From contig JAJRWE010000192.1 in assembly GCA_024276955.1 (NCBI GenBank), positions 1 to 45,520 on the forward strand: a DNA stretch of 45,520 nucleotides, read 5' to 3'. A program made the translations under genes and the position numbers. A model generated the notes under the pieces. It did not search any database. It saw nothing but the letters and a program-made list of their open reading frames with translations, and was not told the origin of the DNA. This document shows, one piece after another, positions 33,914-42,021 of this stretch; positions within the stretch are counted from its first letter, which is position 1; each line of letters starts with the position of its first letter. Source of the stretch: Gammaproteobacteria bacterium. Its GTDB lineage: Bacteria > Pseudomonadota > Gammaproteobacteria > SZUA-152.

Positions 33914-34315
33914 ATGACCCTGCACAGTACCCAACAACCTCAACTCAATCCAGAGCGTATTGCGAATGCCGCCCTGCGGGCGTTTTTCAACCTCTCCGGC
34001 CACTGGCACCTGTCAGCCAAGGAAGAACGCACCCTGCTGGGATCCCCCCCGGAATCCACCTTCTTTAAGTGGAAGGCGGGAAAATTGGCAACCCGCTTGA
34101 GCAGGGATACCCTGGAGCGAATCAGTTACCTGCTTGGGATCTATAAGGCACTGAATATTTTGCTCCCCAGCCCTCGGGCTGCGGATGAGTGGGTTCACAA
34201 ACCCAATGCGGCCCCCCTGTTCAATGGCCAGAGCGCCATTGAGCGAATGCTTGCCGGGAGTCTGGTTGATTTAGCGGATGTGCGTCGCTATCTCGACGTC
34301 CAACGGGGCATGTAA
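33914..34315 (+). CDS. Xre/MbcA/ParS-family antitoxin
   Basis: 133-aa DNA-binding antitoxin that would bind the RES toxin encoded next and repress the operon. The N-terminal half is an Xre-like helix-turn-helix (about 30-78, including FFKWKAGKLATRLSRDTLERI). The C-terminal half is the toxin-binding domain (former DUF2384), with LFNGQSAIERMLAGSLVDLADVRRYLDVQRG. The ATG at 33914 has TGGAGG eight bases upstream; the frame is open further upstream, but that part is AT-rich leader covering the promoter. It overlaps the toxin gene by one base (TAATG). Confidence 0.9.
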   Translation: MTLHSTQQPQLNPERIANAALRAFFNLSGHWHLSAKEERTLLGSPPESTFFKWKAGKLATRLSRDTLERISYLLGIYKALNILLPSPRAADEWVHKPNAAPLFNGQSAIERMLAGSLVDLADVRRYLDVQRGM

Positions 34316-34989
34316 TGGTTCCAGTTGTTACGCTTGACTGGGAGCGGCAATATCGCATTATTCCGTCAGAGTACCCTCCCATTAATTTTTTCGAGCGGCT
34401 GGTCGAACCGTTCTTGATGGAGGAGCTTTACTATATCGAATCACTCACCAATGACCGCTTACGACAAGAGGCAGGGGATATTTCTCTGGTACCCACCGAA
34501 GATCGGGTGTCAGGGCCAGGCTCAACCCCCATCATGGCCACCTTTACCCATATTGGCACAAGCAGTCGCTTCAGTGATGGCAGCTATGGCGTATACTACG
34601 CCGCCAAGGATATGGATACAGCGTTTGCCGAAAGCATCCATAGCCGGACCCGCTTCCTTTCATATACCAAGGAAGAGGCCGGTGAAATCAACATGCGCGT
34701 CTACATCGGCAAAGTAGCCAAGCCCTTACATGATGTCCGTGGCAATGGTTATGAAAACTTACATGCGCCTGATGAGTGGGCGGCGTCGCAGGCCTTTGGC
34801 CAAGAGATGAAAGACGCTGGTTCCTGGGGGATCGTGTACCGTTCGGTGCGTAATCCAGGAGGAGAGTGCATTGCCGCATTGCGTCCACCTGCGGTTACTG
34901 TTCCACGCCAAGGCTCCCATTATTCGTATATCTGGGATGGGAGTAGAATAACCCGCGTCTATCAGAAGCAGTTAAAGAAGGATCTCTAG
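34315..34989 (+). CDS. RES-domain toxin (predicted NAD-degrading)
   Basis: 224-aa toxin of a type II toxin-antitoxin pair. RES toxins such as MbcT stop growth by breaking down NAD+. The conserved polar residues appear as YRIIPSEYPP (Arg14), SSRFSDGSYGVYYAAKDMDTAFAES in two parts (Arg85, Tyr94/95, Glu106), and a later Ser in AGSWGIVYRSVR. Both ends look intact. Translation is coupled to the antitoxin by a one-base overlap. The locus lies directly after the hemE terminator, at the border of the lower-GC accessory region. Confidence 0.9.
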   Translation: MVPVVTLDWERQYRIIPSEYPPINFFERLVEPFLMEELYYIESLTNDRLRQEAGDISLVPTEDRVSGPGSTPIMATFTHIGTSSRFSDGSYGVYYAAKDMDTAFAESIHSRTRFLSYTKEEAGEINMRVYIGKVAKPLHDVRGNGYENLHAPDEWAASQAFGQEMKDAGSWGIVYRSVRNPGGECIAALRPPAVTVPRQGSHYSYIWDGSRITRVYQKQLKKDL

Positions 34990-35197
34990 TGATCCATCAA
35001 TATAAACGGTTCCAAGCGATGAAATATCGCGGGCATGGGCCCCACTCCTGCGTTCAAATCACAAGCCCAGGCAACTGACTTACAACCTGCCCAGCCGTGC
35101 TGCGATAAAGTGCGGCCGCTCTGCACCCGCTCTGAAGCCACAGATTCAGGGCGACGCTTATCAGTTTTTTGCACCGGCACAACCCACCCGTTGGGAT

Positions 35198-35361
35198 TTA
35201 GGGCTCGGGCAACAATAACTTTCCGAATTTGGGGAGTCGAGGCGCCCGTCTGGCAAGGCGCGAAAACGCAGGAATATGGGTTAAATTTCAAGTTTTCGCA
35301 ACACGGACAGGCGGGATGAATCGACCTCCAAAACGGAAAGTTATTGTTGTGCGAGCCCTTA
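35198..35361. mobile_element. 158-bp MITE-like inverted-repeat element with TTA duplication
   Basis: The element (35201-35358) has imperfect arms of about 38 bases: GGGCTCGGGCAACAATAACT at the left is mirrored at the right by AGTTATTGTTGTGCGAGCCC. A second inner pair (GCGAAAAC / GTTTTCGC) brings the two halves into one long hairpin. TTA flanks both ends, a 3-bp duplication. No ORF worth naming. The rest of the gap 34990-35439 holds only a single arm of the CGCGGGCATGG repeat near 35028. Confidence 0.68.
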
Positions 35362-35439
35362 TCTATAAATGATAAACTTCGCCGTCTTTTGTCACAAGCC
35401 ATCCCCCGCCGGCATGTTGCCAGCGCTTGGCTGTTTGGG

Positions 35440-37566
35440 TTACAGCGCAAGCCAGTCACTACCGCTCTCATATTGCCGAATGAAACCTCCGCCGCTGTCC
35501 CGCAAGGGACTGGCGGATTCAGTCACCCCGGAATGGTTATAAATACGCACAAACTCTGCATCGGATGCAATGATCCACATCTTGCTAAAGAAACTTCCTG
35601 TACGATTTTGCAACAGTATATAGCGACCGTCTGGCGACCAGACTGGATGCTCGTTATAGGCCGATGAGGCGGCAGTGTGTTGCATGAGGTTTGAACCGTC
35701 AATGTTGCATGACCAAATCTGTCTGCCCATCCTGAAGACGACCCTGCCCCCATCAGGACTGAGCTTCATAGAGTATGGCCGATCAGGAAGCTCAAAAATC
35801 AGCTCCGGTTCCTTCCACTCTTCCCCGTCAAAACTGGATAAATATATCTTTTTATCACTTCCGAGCATCAGCAAACTGCCATTAGAAAGCCACGAATGCG
35901 TAGCAATATCATCCCGCTGCAATTCAAAATATGTGAGTCTTTTACTTGTTTTCCAGTTATAAATTACGATTTTGCGTTTTTTGTCATCATTGTAGTCCCT
36001 CGCAGAAAAAACAATGATGTCCGGATTAGCTGGCGAGAATCTGGCATTAGAGATGTCCCTCCACCGCATGCCTCCCATCTGGAGTGTCTGCAATAGCTGG
36101 CAATCTCTGTCATAAATTTTGATGGTTTCATCATCACTGTCTTCATAGTGTGATACTGAAAATAGCGTAGCGTCTTTTGAAACCCCCAGATTGTCGCTAA
36201 AGTAGTCAACGTTACGTGAGCCAAAAAATCCTCTAACCAATGTATTGTAGACACACTGATCCATTTCTTCCCCGGAGGCAATATCAAGCACCTTGATCGC
36301 GCTTCCCCTACCTGCCTCATTTTCACCCAGATAGTAAAGTTTTCCGCCTAATCCAGAATTCAGCTGATCGCTTACGGGAAGGCCTCCCCGTTTCTCGGCA
36401 GGGAGGGAGTAGGGAGGAATAAGAGAAAAATCCCGGGAAATGAGTTCCCAATAGGGTTCAGGCCTGCTCAGCGACCCATCCAGTGCAAAAACCGCTCTGA
36501 TACCCTCTTGTTTACCCTCGGGTGGCAGTTTGATACCTTCATATTCCAGTGGCACTTTATAGGTCAGCCCTGCTGGTGTCGCGGGGACAAATACATCGTC
36601 ATAGATGTCATCCAGGTCACCCTGCTCAATGGCTACACCCGCAAAAAAACCTTCTGTAATGAGTAAGGATTTTCCATCGGGCGTCCACAACGGATTAACC
36701 GTGCTTGGCTGGTCGTTGACATTTGGGCGTGACGTGGCAAAGAGCCTGGGGTTACTGCCGTCACTGTTTATGAGCCAGGAGGTGGCATCACGATACTCCA
36801 CACTTACCATCCAGCCGGAAGCCTTCGTTACCTTTTCAAAAGCGAACAGGGAGCCATCGGGACTCGCCTTTATGTTCCATATACTGCCCGGTATCGCACT
36901 GAGATCCGCTATGGAGTTGCCTTGCGCGAAACCACCCCCTGGAGTAAGGTATATTTCCTTGCCATCGGTATAGACGATTCTGCCGTCAGGCAGCCAGTCG
37001 AAAGAACCAATGTTCGATTGTGAAGACCGGCCAAGCACATTACCCTCCCTGTCGAAGATGGTCAGTTTTTCTTGATTGTAACGTTCTCCTCCTCGTTCAT
37101 TTCTCCATATTGCCGCGACATACTGTTTATCATAAGAAAGCCTGGCGCCCCCGTATATCGTTTCAGATACCTCAAAATAGTCTTGCAACAACCCTGTTGT
37201 CATATCCCTGATGGCAACGCCATACCAGTCGCTTGAAAGTCCTTCCCCAAAAGAAGCGTCTTCGATGGTCACCACGTAGGCCGATCCATCCTGTGCGGGC
37301 GTTATGTGGTATTTGGTGGCATCATCAGATCCGATCTGTACTTTCAGGCCAGTAGAGAGGTCGTAGTAATATCCTTTGTTCTCGACAAACAGCCATCCCT
37401 CCAGCTCTTTGTTGGCATCGAACTCGAATGAGACAGGGGGATTGCCATTATCATCAGGAGCCCCCCCATTGTCGGCAGGCGGATTTCCGTCATCTCCACC
37501 GCAGCCGGAAAGCACAAGCAATAGCGCGGCAATAAATATACAGGGTTGTAGCGGCCTATACTTCAT
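35440..37566 (-). CDS. Predicted lipoprotein with TolB-like beta-propeller
   Basis: 708 aa. The signal ends in lipobox LSGC (Cys22) and is followed by an Asp/Asn/Pro-rich spacer (GGDDGNPPADNGGAPDDNGN), typical of a surface or periplasmic lipoprotein. The rest is a string of WD40-like/PD40 blades: PDGRIVYTDGKEIYL, SPDGSLFAFEK, TPDGKSLLITEG, SPDGGRVVFRMGRQI and SPDGRYILLQNRTG. The ATG at 37566 starts the signal peptide; the frame is open 43 codons upstream without sense. It is the last gene of a three-gene minus-strand operon, 140 bp after the second gene. Ligand unknown. TolB itself is unlikely, since the usual tol-pal genes are absent and the length is much greater. Confidence 0.82.
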   Translation of the reverse strand: MKYRPLQPCIFIAALLLVLSGCGGDDGNPPADNGGAPDDNGNPPVSFEFDANKELEGWLFVENKGYYYDLSTGLKVQIGSDDATKYHITPAQDGSAYVVTIEDASFGEGLSSDWYGVAIRDMTTGLLQDYFEVSETIYGGARLSYDKQYVAAIWRNERGGERYNQEKLTIFDREGNVLGRSSQSNIGSFDWLPDGRIVYTDGKEIYLTPGGGFAQGNSIADLSAIPGSIWNIKASPDGSLFAFEKVTKASGWMVSVEYRDATSWLINSDGSNPRLFATSRPNVNDQPSTVNPLWTPDGKSLLITEGFFAGVAIEQGDLDDIYDDVFVPATPAGLTYKVPLEYEGIKLPPEGKQEGIRAVFALDGSLSRPEPYWELISRDFSLIPPYSLPAEKRGGLPVSDQLNSGLGGKLYYLGENEAGRGSAIKVLDIASGEEMDQCVYNTLVRGFFGSRNVDYFSDNLGVSKDATLFSVSHYEDSDDETIKIYDRDCQLLQTLQMGGMRWRDISNARFSPANPDIIVFSARDYNDDKKRKIVIYNWKTSKRLTYFELQRDDIATHSWLSNGSLLMLGSDKKIYLSSFDGEEWKEPELIFELPDRPYSMKLSPDGGRVVFRMGRQIWSCNIDGSNLMQHTAASSAYNEHPVWSPDGRYILLQNRTGSFFSKMWIIASDAEFVRIYNHSGVTESASPLRDSGGGFIRQYESGSDWLAL

Positions 37567-37706
37567 TCCATACCTGCCCTTGACAAACCAAACAGCTATA
37601 ACGCATATGAATTTCGTCACCGAGCTGGAATCGAGGCGTGTCTGAACCTGCCTCAACCGAACCCGGCCGAGAGCTGACACACGTCCGCCACACACTCACA
37701 CACCGA

Positions 37707-38477
37707 TTAGTTCAGAGAACCCAAACTTGTAACACCACCATCACCAGTGGCGCTATACCATGTGCTTTGCGGATACTTTCTCTTCCGTTTTTGAATGGCC
37801 CGGGTTATCTTTGATTCCAGCTTAATGGCGTATTTACCGCCATATTCCGGCAGATACTGCAATACGGGCTCTTCGATCATCAACAGAGAACTTCGCGCCT
37901 TCGACTCGGAAATATTGTCCAGTAAACCTCTAATGAGGCTTGCGTCTGAAAACACCTCGATATCCTTGCGCCTCAGCGTACCACCATCCCTTACGTACTT
38001 GCGCTTGGGCTTGAGAACACGCGCCACCGTTTTAAAAACAAGCTTTTTCGCTTTTTCATCTTCGGTACGAAGAAACTTATACACCTTCGGCAACATAGAA
38101 ATATCGCTGATGTTTCCGAATGCCTCCTTAAGGAGTTTATTCGCATGCTTCACCACATAGGGCCGGGTTCGCTGACCAATAAAGTAGTGGATATCATCGA
38201 GATCGCCGGCGTCCACCTTGTCCTTTAGAATGGATAGCAGGGATTTAAACTGTTTTTTATCCGCCTTAGTGTCATTGAAACTGTAACGCTGCAAGTGACT
38301 GAACGTTAAAAACATAAGCCCCATATTTTCATTCTGGCGTGGCTTGGCAACATCGATGCATTTCTGGTATTCATCAAGCTCAAAGTAGCGCTTTGCATCA
38401 TCCTGCCACGCAGCCAGCGTATGTGAGCTAAAGACTGCAAGAATCAACAGTAGCGCCAAGCGATTACAGGTCATCAT
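37707..38477 (-). CDS. Exported protein of unknown function
   Basis: 256 aa with a cleavable signal peptide (LALLLILAVFSSHTLAAW). The mature part is rich in Lys, Asp and Leu and looks all-helical, possibly TPR- or HEAT-like repeats (AKRYFELDEYQKCIDVAK near the N-terminus), but no family is recognised. The start is the first of two adjacent ATGs behind GAGGGGG. It lies between an outer-membrane barrel gene 64 bp upstream and a propeller lipoprotein downstream, suggesting that the three work together at the envelope. Confidence 0.72.
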   Translation of the reverse strand: MMTCNRLALLLILAVFSSHTLAAWQDDAKRYFELDEYQKCIDVAKPRQNENMGLMFLTFSHLQRYSFNDTKADKKQFKSLLSILKDKVDAGDLDDIHYFIGQRTRPYVVKHANKLLKEAFGNISDISMLPKVYKFLRTEDEKAKKLVFKTVARVLKPKRKYVRDGGTLRRKDIEVFSDASLIRGLLDNISESKARSSLLMIEEPVLQYLPEYGGKYAIKLESKITRAIQKRKRKYPQSTWYSATGDGGVTSLGSLN

Positions 38478-38541
38478 ATCCCCCTCATTGGGCGGCCCTG
38501 CGGAGTACACAGGGCCACATTTCCGGAACACTCATTTTCTG

Positions 38542-39234
38542 TCAGAAATTCATTCCGGCGCCAATGGTGAACGATTCCTCTCCGGCGAATGCCGCCTCCC
38601 CGCGAATGAAGAATGTGTCCATATTGAATTTTGCACCCAGACGCATGGTTAAAAGGTCCGCGCGTTCAACATCGATAGTGGTGGTTCTCTCCTTAACCTC
38701 GAAATCATCGAAGGGTGCGATCTCAAAAGCCGCATAAACATTAAACTCATCGGAAAGTTCATGTATGGCCAGAACACCCAGGTCGGCAAACCACCCACTA
38801 CCCTCGAAAGTCCTGTTTGACTGATCCGTATATTCTTCCGATATGTATAAAAACTGGGCATAGCCACGAAGGGTAAAATCATCTCCGAAAGGCAAGTCGC
38901 CGCGAAACCCGCCACCCCAGCCAAGCCCGTCGCCTTCGCCGACATTTGAATCTTTAAATGAAGACTTGAGGATCATGGCGACGCCTGCATAGACATCTAC
39001 CGTATCGCTGACACCATACGCGACATAAACAGGAATCATCTGCCGCTCGATATCGGAGTCTACATATCCTGTTGCCTCAAATGTAACCGTAGAACTGATA
39101 AATGCAGCGCCGACTTCAATTGTATCGGCTTCAGCTTTGCTCGCAGCGCTAGCGAGCAATTCCGCCGAGGCCATTGGCCCATAACTCAATGCTGCAACCG
39201 TCACCAGCGCGCCAAATACAGTATTTCTATTCAT
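38542..39234 (-). CDS. Predicted outer-membrane beta-barrel protein
   Basis: 230 aa. Signal peptide ending in ASA (MNRNTVFGALVTVAALSYGP then MASA), followed by alternating beta-strand segments such as IPVYVAYGVSDTVDVYAGVA and LTMRLGAKFNMDTFFIRGEA, and a C-terminal Phe (IGAGMNF) as recognised by the BAM complex. The size suits an eight- or ten-strand barrel of the OmpA/OmpW type. The ATG at 39234 has a perfect AGGAGG upstream; the open frame begins five codons earlier. First gene of the three-gene operon. Function unknown. Confidence 0.82.
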   Translation of the reverse strand: MNRNTVFGALVTVAALSYGPMASAELLASAASKAEADTIEVGAAFISSTVTFEATGYVDSDIERQMIPVYVAYGVSDTVDVYAGVAMILKSSFKDSNVGEGDGLGWGGGFRGDLPFGDDFTLRGYAQFLYISEEYTDQSNRTFEGSGWFADLGVLAIHELSDEFNVYAAFEIAPFDDFEVKERTTTIDVERADLLTMRLGAKFNMDTFFIRGEAAFAGEESFTIGAGMNF

Positions 39235-39782
39235 TTTGCCTCCTGGCAATCTTGTATTGTACTGTCAAAAAATGAACATATAACATCCGTGCTATCCCGC
39301 CAAACTTCACATCGCCATGCCTCTTCCCCTGCATATTGGCCGGATGCGACAAAGCAAGATTTTGTTAGCCGGACAGCACTTAGGCCAGCCCAATCCTATC
39401 CTGCCAAATCATCAGATCAAGGTAAAAAGTCACACAATGCACCAAAAGGCCGTCAATTTAACACTAGCCGGATAAGTACCAGATTGATTAAGTTCAACAG
39501 GGCAAAGAACCCAGTGAGAGCTAACCACCGATGCGACAAAAAGAATAGTTAGGGTTATTGCTTACTAGGGATACTCCCAATAGGGCTACTCCAGATAGCC
39601 AAGAGCATTTATTCCTGCTTAAACTTGCTTGTGCCGGGACAACCCTGAAAGTCAGCCAGGATATAATCGGTATGCCAAATGACAGCTTTAATATGCAGGC
39701 GGTATCAGAAAAGTTAGAAATACAGCGACGCTGTTAAATCTGCCTTTCAAACCACACGACACCCTATTGAAGGAGATTCATA
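39235..39782. other. Divergent intergenic region, no gene seen
   Basis: About 550 bp between the outer-membrane protein operon (minus) and the RTX gene (plus). It is AT-richer than the housekeeping part. A TATAAT at 39662-39667 could serve the RTX gene but lacks a good -35. A small palindrome ACAGCG-A-CGCTGT lies at 39722-39734, and GAAGGAG precedes the RTX start. An 87-codon open frame at 39289 has no coding character. Confidence 0.5.
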
Positions 39783-40877
39783 ATGAGTTCTGCTATTTCG
39801 AGCATTCTTAACCCACCTCCCATTCAGTTTACGAACGAGGCGATGATCTATCGCACATCCGGAAAAGTTATTATCGATGCCGGCAGTGGCAACGACAGGA
39901 TCAATATCCACACCAATAGTGACGGCTCTGTTACCGTAACGATCAATGGTGAAAATCATTACTTCAGCGCCAAAGAAGCCCGCAACCTGGAAGTACGAGG
40001 GGGCAGTGGTAATGATGTTATTACAAGTTCCGGCGAGGCAAATGGATTCATAATAAGAGGATTCCTCACGAACCCAGCACCAACACCAAATATCACCATA
40101 GATGGTGGTGACGGAAATGATTTCATCCTCGGCGGCTCTGGCAATGAAACCATCCGCGGAGGCAGCGGCAATGATGTACTTGCCGGTGGCGCCGGCAATG
40201 ACCGAATCAACGGCGGCAGCGGCAACGACCTTATTTTTGGCGGCTCCGGCAACGATGACATTCACGGAGGCCGGGGTAATGACTACATCGACGGAGGCCG
40301 GGGCAATGACAGTGTCTTCGGTGATGCCGGTAATGACCATATCAGCGGTGGTGAAGGTAATGACCGCATCGCAGGAGGTAACGGTAACGACAGCATCAGT
40401 GGCGGCCAGGGTAACGATAGCATTAGCGGTGGTTCCGGCAACGACTATATCTATGGTGGTAGTGGCAATGATTCACTCATCGGTGGTTCTGGTAACGATA
40501 GCATCAGCGGCGGTTCTGGCAATGACTACATCAGTGGTAACGCTGGCAGGGATCATCTTCATGGGAATAGTGGTAATGATCTCATCCAGGGTGGATCTGG
40601 TAATGATGACATCAGTGGAGGCCGGGGCAATGACGATATCCACGGTGGTCGTGGCAACGATCATATCCATGGAAATAGTGGCAACGATGACATACATGGT
40701 GGCTCCGGTTACGACATGATCAGCGGCGGCCCCGGCAATGACCATGTAGACCAGGGCGGCAGTAATTACCATCCCCCCTTCATGCCCGGCATCATATCCC
40801 CTGATGGTCGTGGTAGTGAGCATATCCACAACCCATTTCCTGCTCCCTCCTGGTTCATTCTGGCTGGTATACGTTAG
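39783..40877 (+). CDS. RTX-type calcium-binding repeat protein
   Basis: 364 aa dominated by glycine-rich nonapeptides GGxGNDxIx. Twenty-four of them run without a break from residue 107 to 322, and two isolated ones occur near residues 33 and 73. Such repeats bind calcium and fold into a parallel beta-roll outside the cell; proteins of this kind leave by type I secretion using a C-terminal signal. Here the C-terminus is short (HNPFPAPSWFILAGIR) and no catalytic domain is present. No type I exporter lies in the window. GAAGGAG stands 7 bases before the ATG. Possible roles are surface coat, adhesion or cargo-free carrier; none is shown. Confidence 0.88.
   Translation: MSSAISSILNPPPIQFTNEAMIYRTSGKVIIDAGSGNDRINIHTNSDGSVTVTINGENHYFSAKEARNLEVRGGSGNDVITSSGEANGFIIRGFLTNPAPTPNITIDGGDGNDFILGGSGNETIRGGSGNDVLAGGAGNDRINGGSGNDLIFGGSGNDDIHGGRGNDYIDGGRGNDSVFGDAGNDHISGGEGNDRIAGGNGNDSISGGQGNDSISGGSGNDYIYGGSGNDSLIGGSGNDSISGGSGNDYISGNAGRDHLHGNSGNDLIQGGSGNDDISGGRGNDDIHGGRGNDHIHGNSGNDDIHGGSGYDMISGGPGNDHVDQGGSNYHPPFMPGIISPDGRGSEHIHNPFPAPSWFILAGIR
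40101..40748 (+). repeat. 24 tandem 27-bp units coding for RTX nonapeptides
   Basis: 648 bp, exactly 24 times 27 bp, with consensus around GGCGGTAGTGGCAATGA. Units differ mainly at third bases and at two variable codons, so the array is old enough to have drifted at DNA level while the protein pattern is kept. Recombination between units could change its length. Confidence 0.85.
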
Positions 40878-40915
40878 TCAAATTTAGCCCGCGCAATGTA
40901 AGGCATATCAGAAAG

Positions 40916-40952
40916 CGTTCGGTGCAGCAAGCAGTACAAGCTACACCGAACG
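40916..40952. other. Hairpin downstream of the RTX gene, possible terminator
   Basis: CGTTCGGTGCAGC pairs with GCTACACCGAACG (12 of 13) around an 11-base loop, 39 bp after the RTX stop. A T-run follows only about 20 bases later, behind a weaker CCG/CGG pair, so termination is possible but not textbook. The rest of the gap to 41237 is AT-rich and shows nothing else. Confidence 0.45.
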
Positions 40953-41237
40953 TCACTTTCCCCGGAGAAATCGGTTTTTTAAAATTTGAACGTGTGGGCA
41001 GGACTACAGTCAGACCATAAAGCGAAATAATACTTGTTTACGAAAACCCCACAAATCACATTAAAATAGAGGAATGAAGACGTTTTTTATGTATAGGTTT
41101 CGACTGCCCCATCTTGGTAATATTTGGTTGACGTGCATACAAAGGAGCGTGCACGCTGCATAAAGCAGATGCCATATAGAATGATGAATTATTAATAGAC
41201 TTGATGACGCCATGCGTTACAACACGGAGCGGGGAAA

Positions 41238-41945
41238 GTGAACCGCAAAATCAAATACATGATTACCATTGCGTCCCTGGTGCCTGCCTTTCTGATTTCA
41301 GCCTGTGCGCAGGACATCACCGGCGCAGTAAAAAAGAATGACCGTGCAGAACTGACAGGAAATATCATGCCTGAACGGAACCCGGCCAATCAGACCATCA
41401 CTTATATGAAAGGTGATTCGCAATTTTCCGGTGCCGCCAATTCCGGGAAAACGCCGGAGGAACAATCTCTTGCATTCTTGCGCGCCAACCGACAGACATT
41501 GCTGATCCATAACCCTGATGAAGAATTCCGGGTTGTGTCCATCCAGAAAGATAACCTTGGTTATACCCGGGTAAAGCTCGACCAGAAATACCAGGGACTA
41601 CCTGTCTGGGGCGGAAATATCGCACTGCATTTCAACCCCGAAGGCGCACTTTACCTGTTTCGGGGAGAATATTTTCCAACCCCGACAGGAGTTGATATCC
41701 ACACCAGCCTGAACAAAGAACAACTGCTGGCAAAAGCAATCCGTATGAATCCATCCATTAATGATACTGCGGGTTATAGCATCCACAAGAAGTGGATCTA
41801 TTTTATTGATGACAAACGACCGATTCTGGCCTTCGAACTCAAGCCATCCTCGCAATTGATGCCAGCGGATAACTACATCGTCGACGCGGTAACCGGCAAG
41901 TTGCTGAACCGCTTGTCCAATATCGAGACACAGGGTGGCCAATAG
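41238..41945 (+). CDS. Stand-alone FTP/PepSY propeptide-like lipoprotein
   Basis: 235 aa. Signal peptide with lipobox ISAC (Cys23). The mature part resembles only the propeptide of thermolysin-type proteases: an FTP-like segment (LGYTRVKLDQKYQGLPVWGG, then LHFNPEGALYLFRGEYFPTP) and a PepSY-like segment (SLNKEQLLAKAIRM .. YIVDAVTGKLLNRL). The same two segments occur inside the M4 protease encoded 76 bp downstream (FTRLYTDDLGHHHVRYQQQF, IPVWASELVVHTNEYGDVLS). No protease domain is present. Such propeptides fold and inhibit their protease, so an anchored inhibitor or chaperone is a sensible inference. Start is GTG behind GGGGAAA. Confidence 0.82.
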   Translation: MNRKIKYMITIASLVPAFLISACAQDITGAVKKNDRAELTGNIMPERNPANQTITYMKGDSQFSGAANSGKTPEEQSLAFLRANRQTLLIHNPDEEFRVVSIQKDNLGYTRVKLDQKYQGLPVWGGNIALHFNPEGALYLFRGEYFPTPTGVDIHTSLNKEQLLAKAIRMNPSINDTAGYSIHKKWIYFIDDKRPILAFELKPSSQLMPADNYIVDAVTGKLLNRLSNIETQGGQ

Positions 41946-42021
41946 CGCAGGCCGTGCAAGGCCGCACTGAAATCACCACAACGCAATCATTCAGAAAAAT
42001 ACATTATTCAGGATCGCAACC

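Noticed and set aside
34986-35471. Minus-strand open frame of 161 codons after the RES toxin
   Set aside because: It runs through the inverted-repeat element and a remnant repeat and has no ribosome site or domain.
39289-39552. Plus-strand open frame of 87 codons before the RTX gene
   Set aside because: No ribosome-binding site, biased Arg/Ser/Lys composition, no similarity that I recognise.
40101-40748. CRISPR array suggested by regular short repeats
   Set aside because: The 27-bp units have no spacers, are in frame and encode RTX nonapeptides.
39747-40829. Minus-strand open frames opposite the RTX gene
   Set aside because: Repetitive DNA keeps all frames open; products are monotonous Val/Ile/Ala strings, and the plus strand has a ribosome site and a known repeat family.
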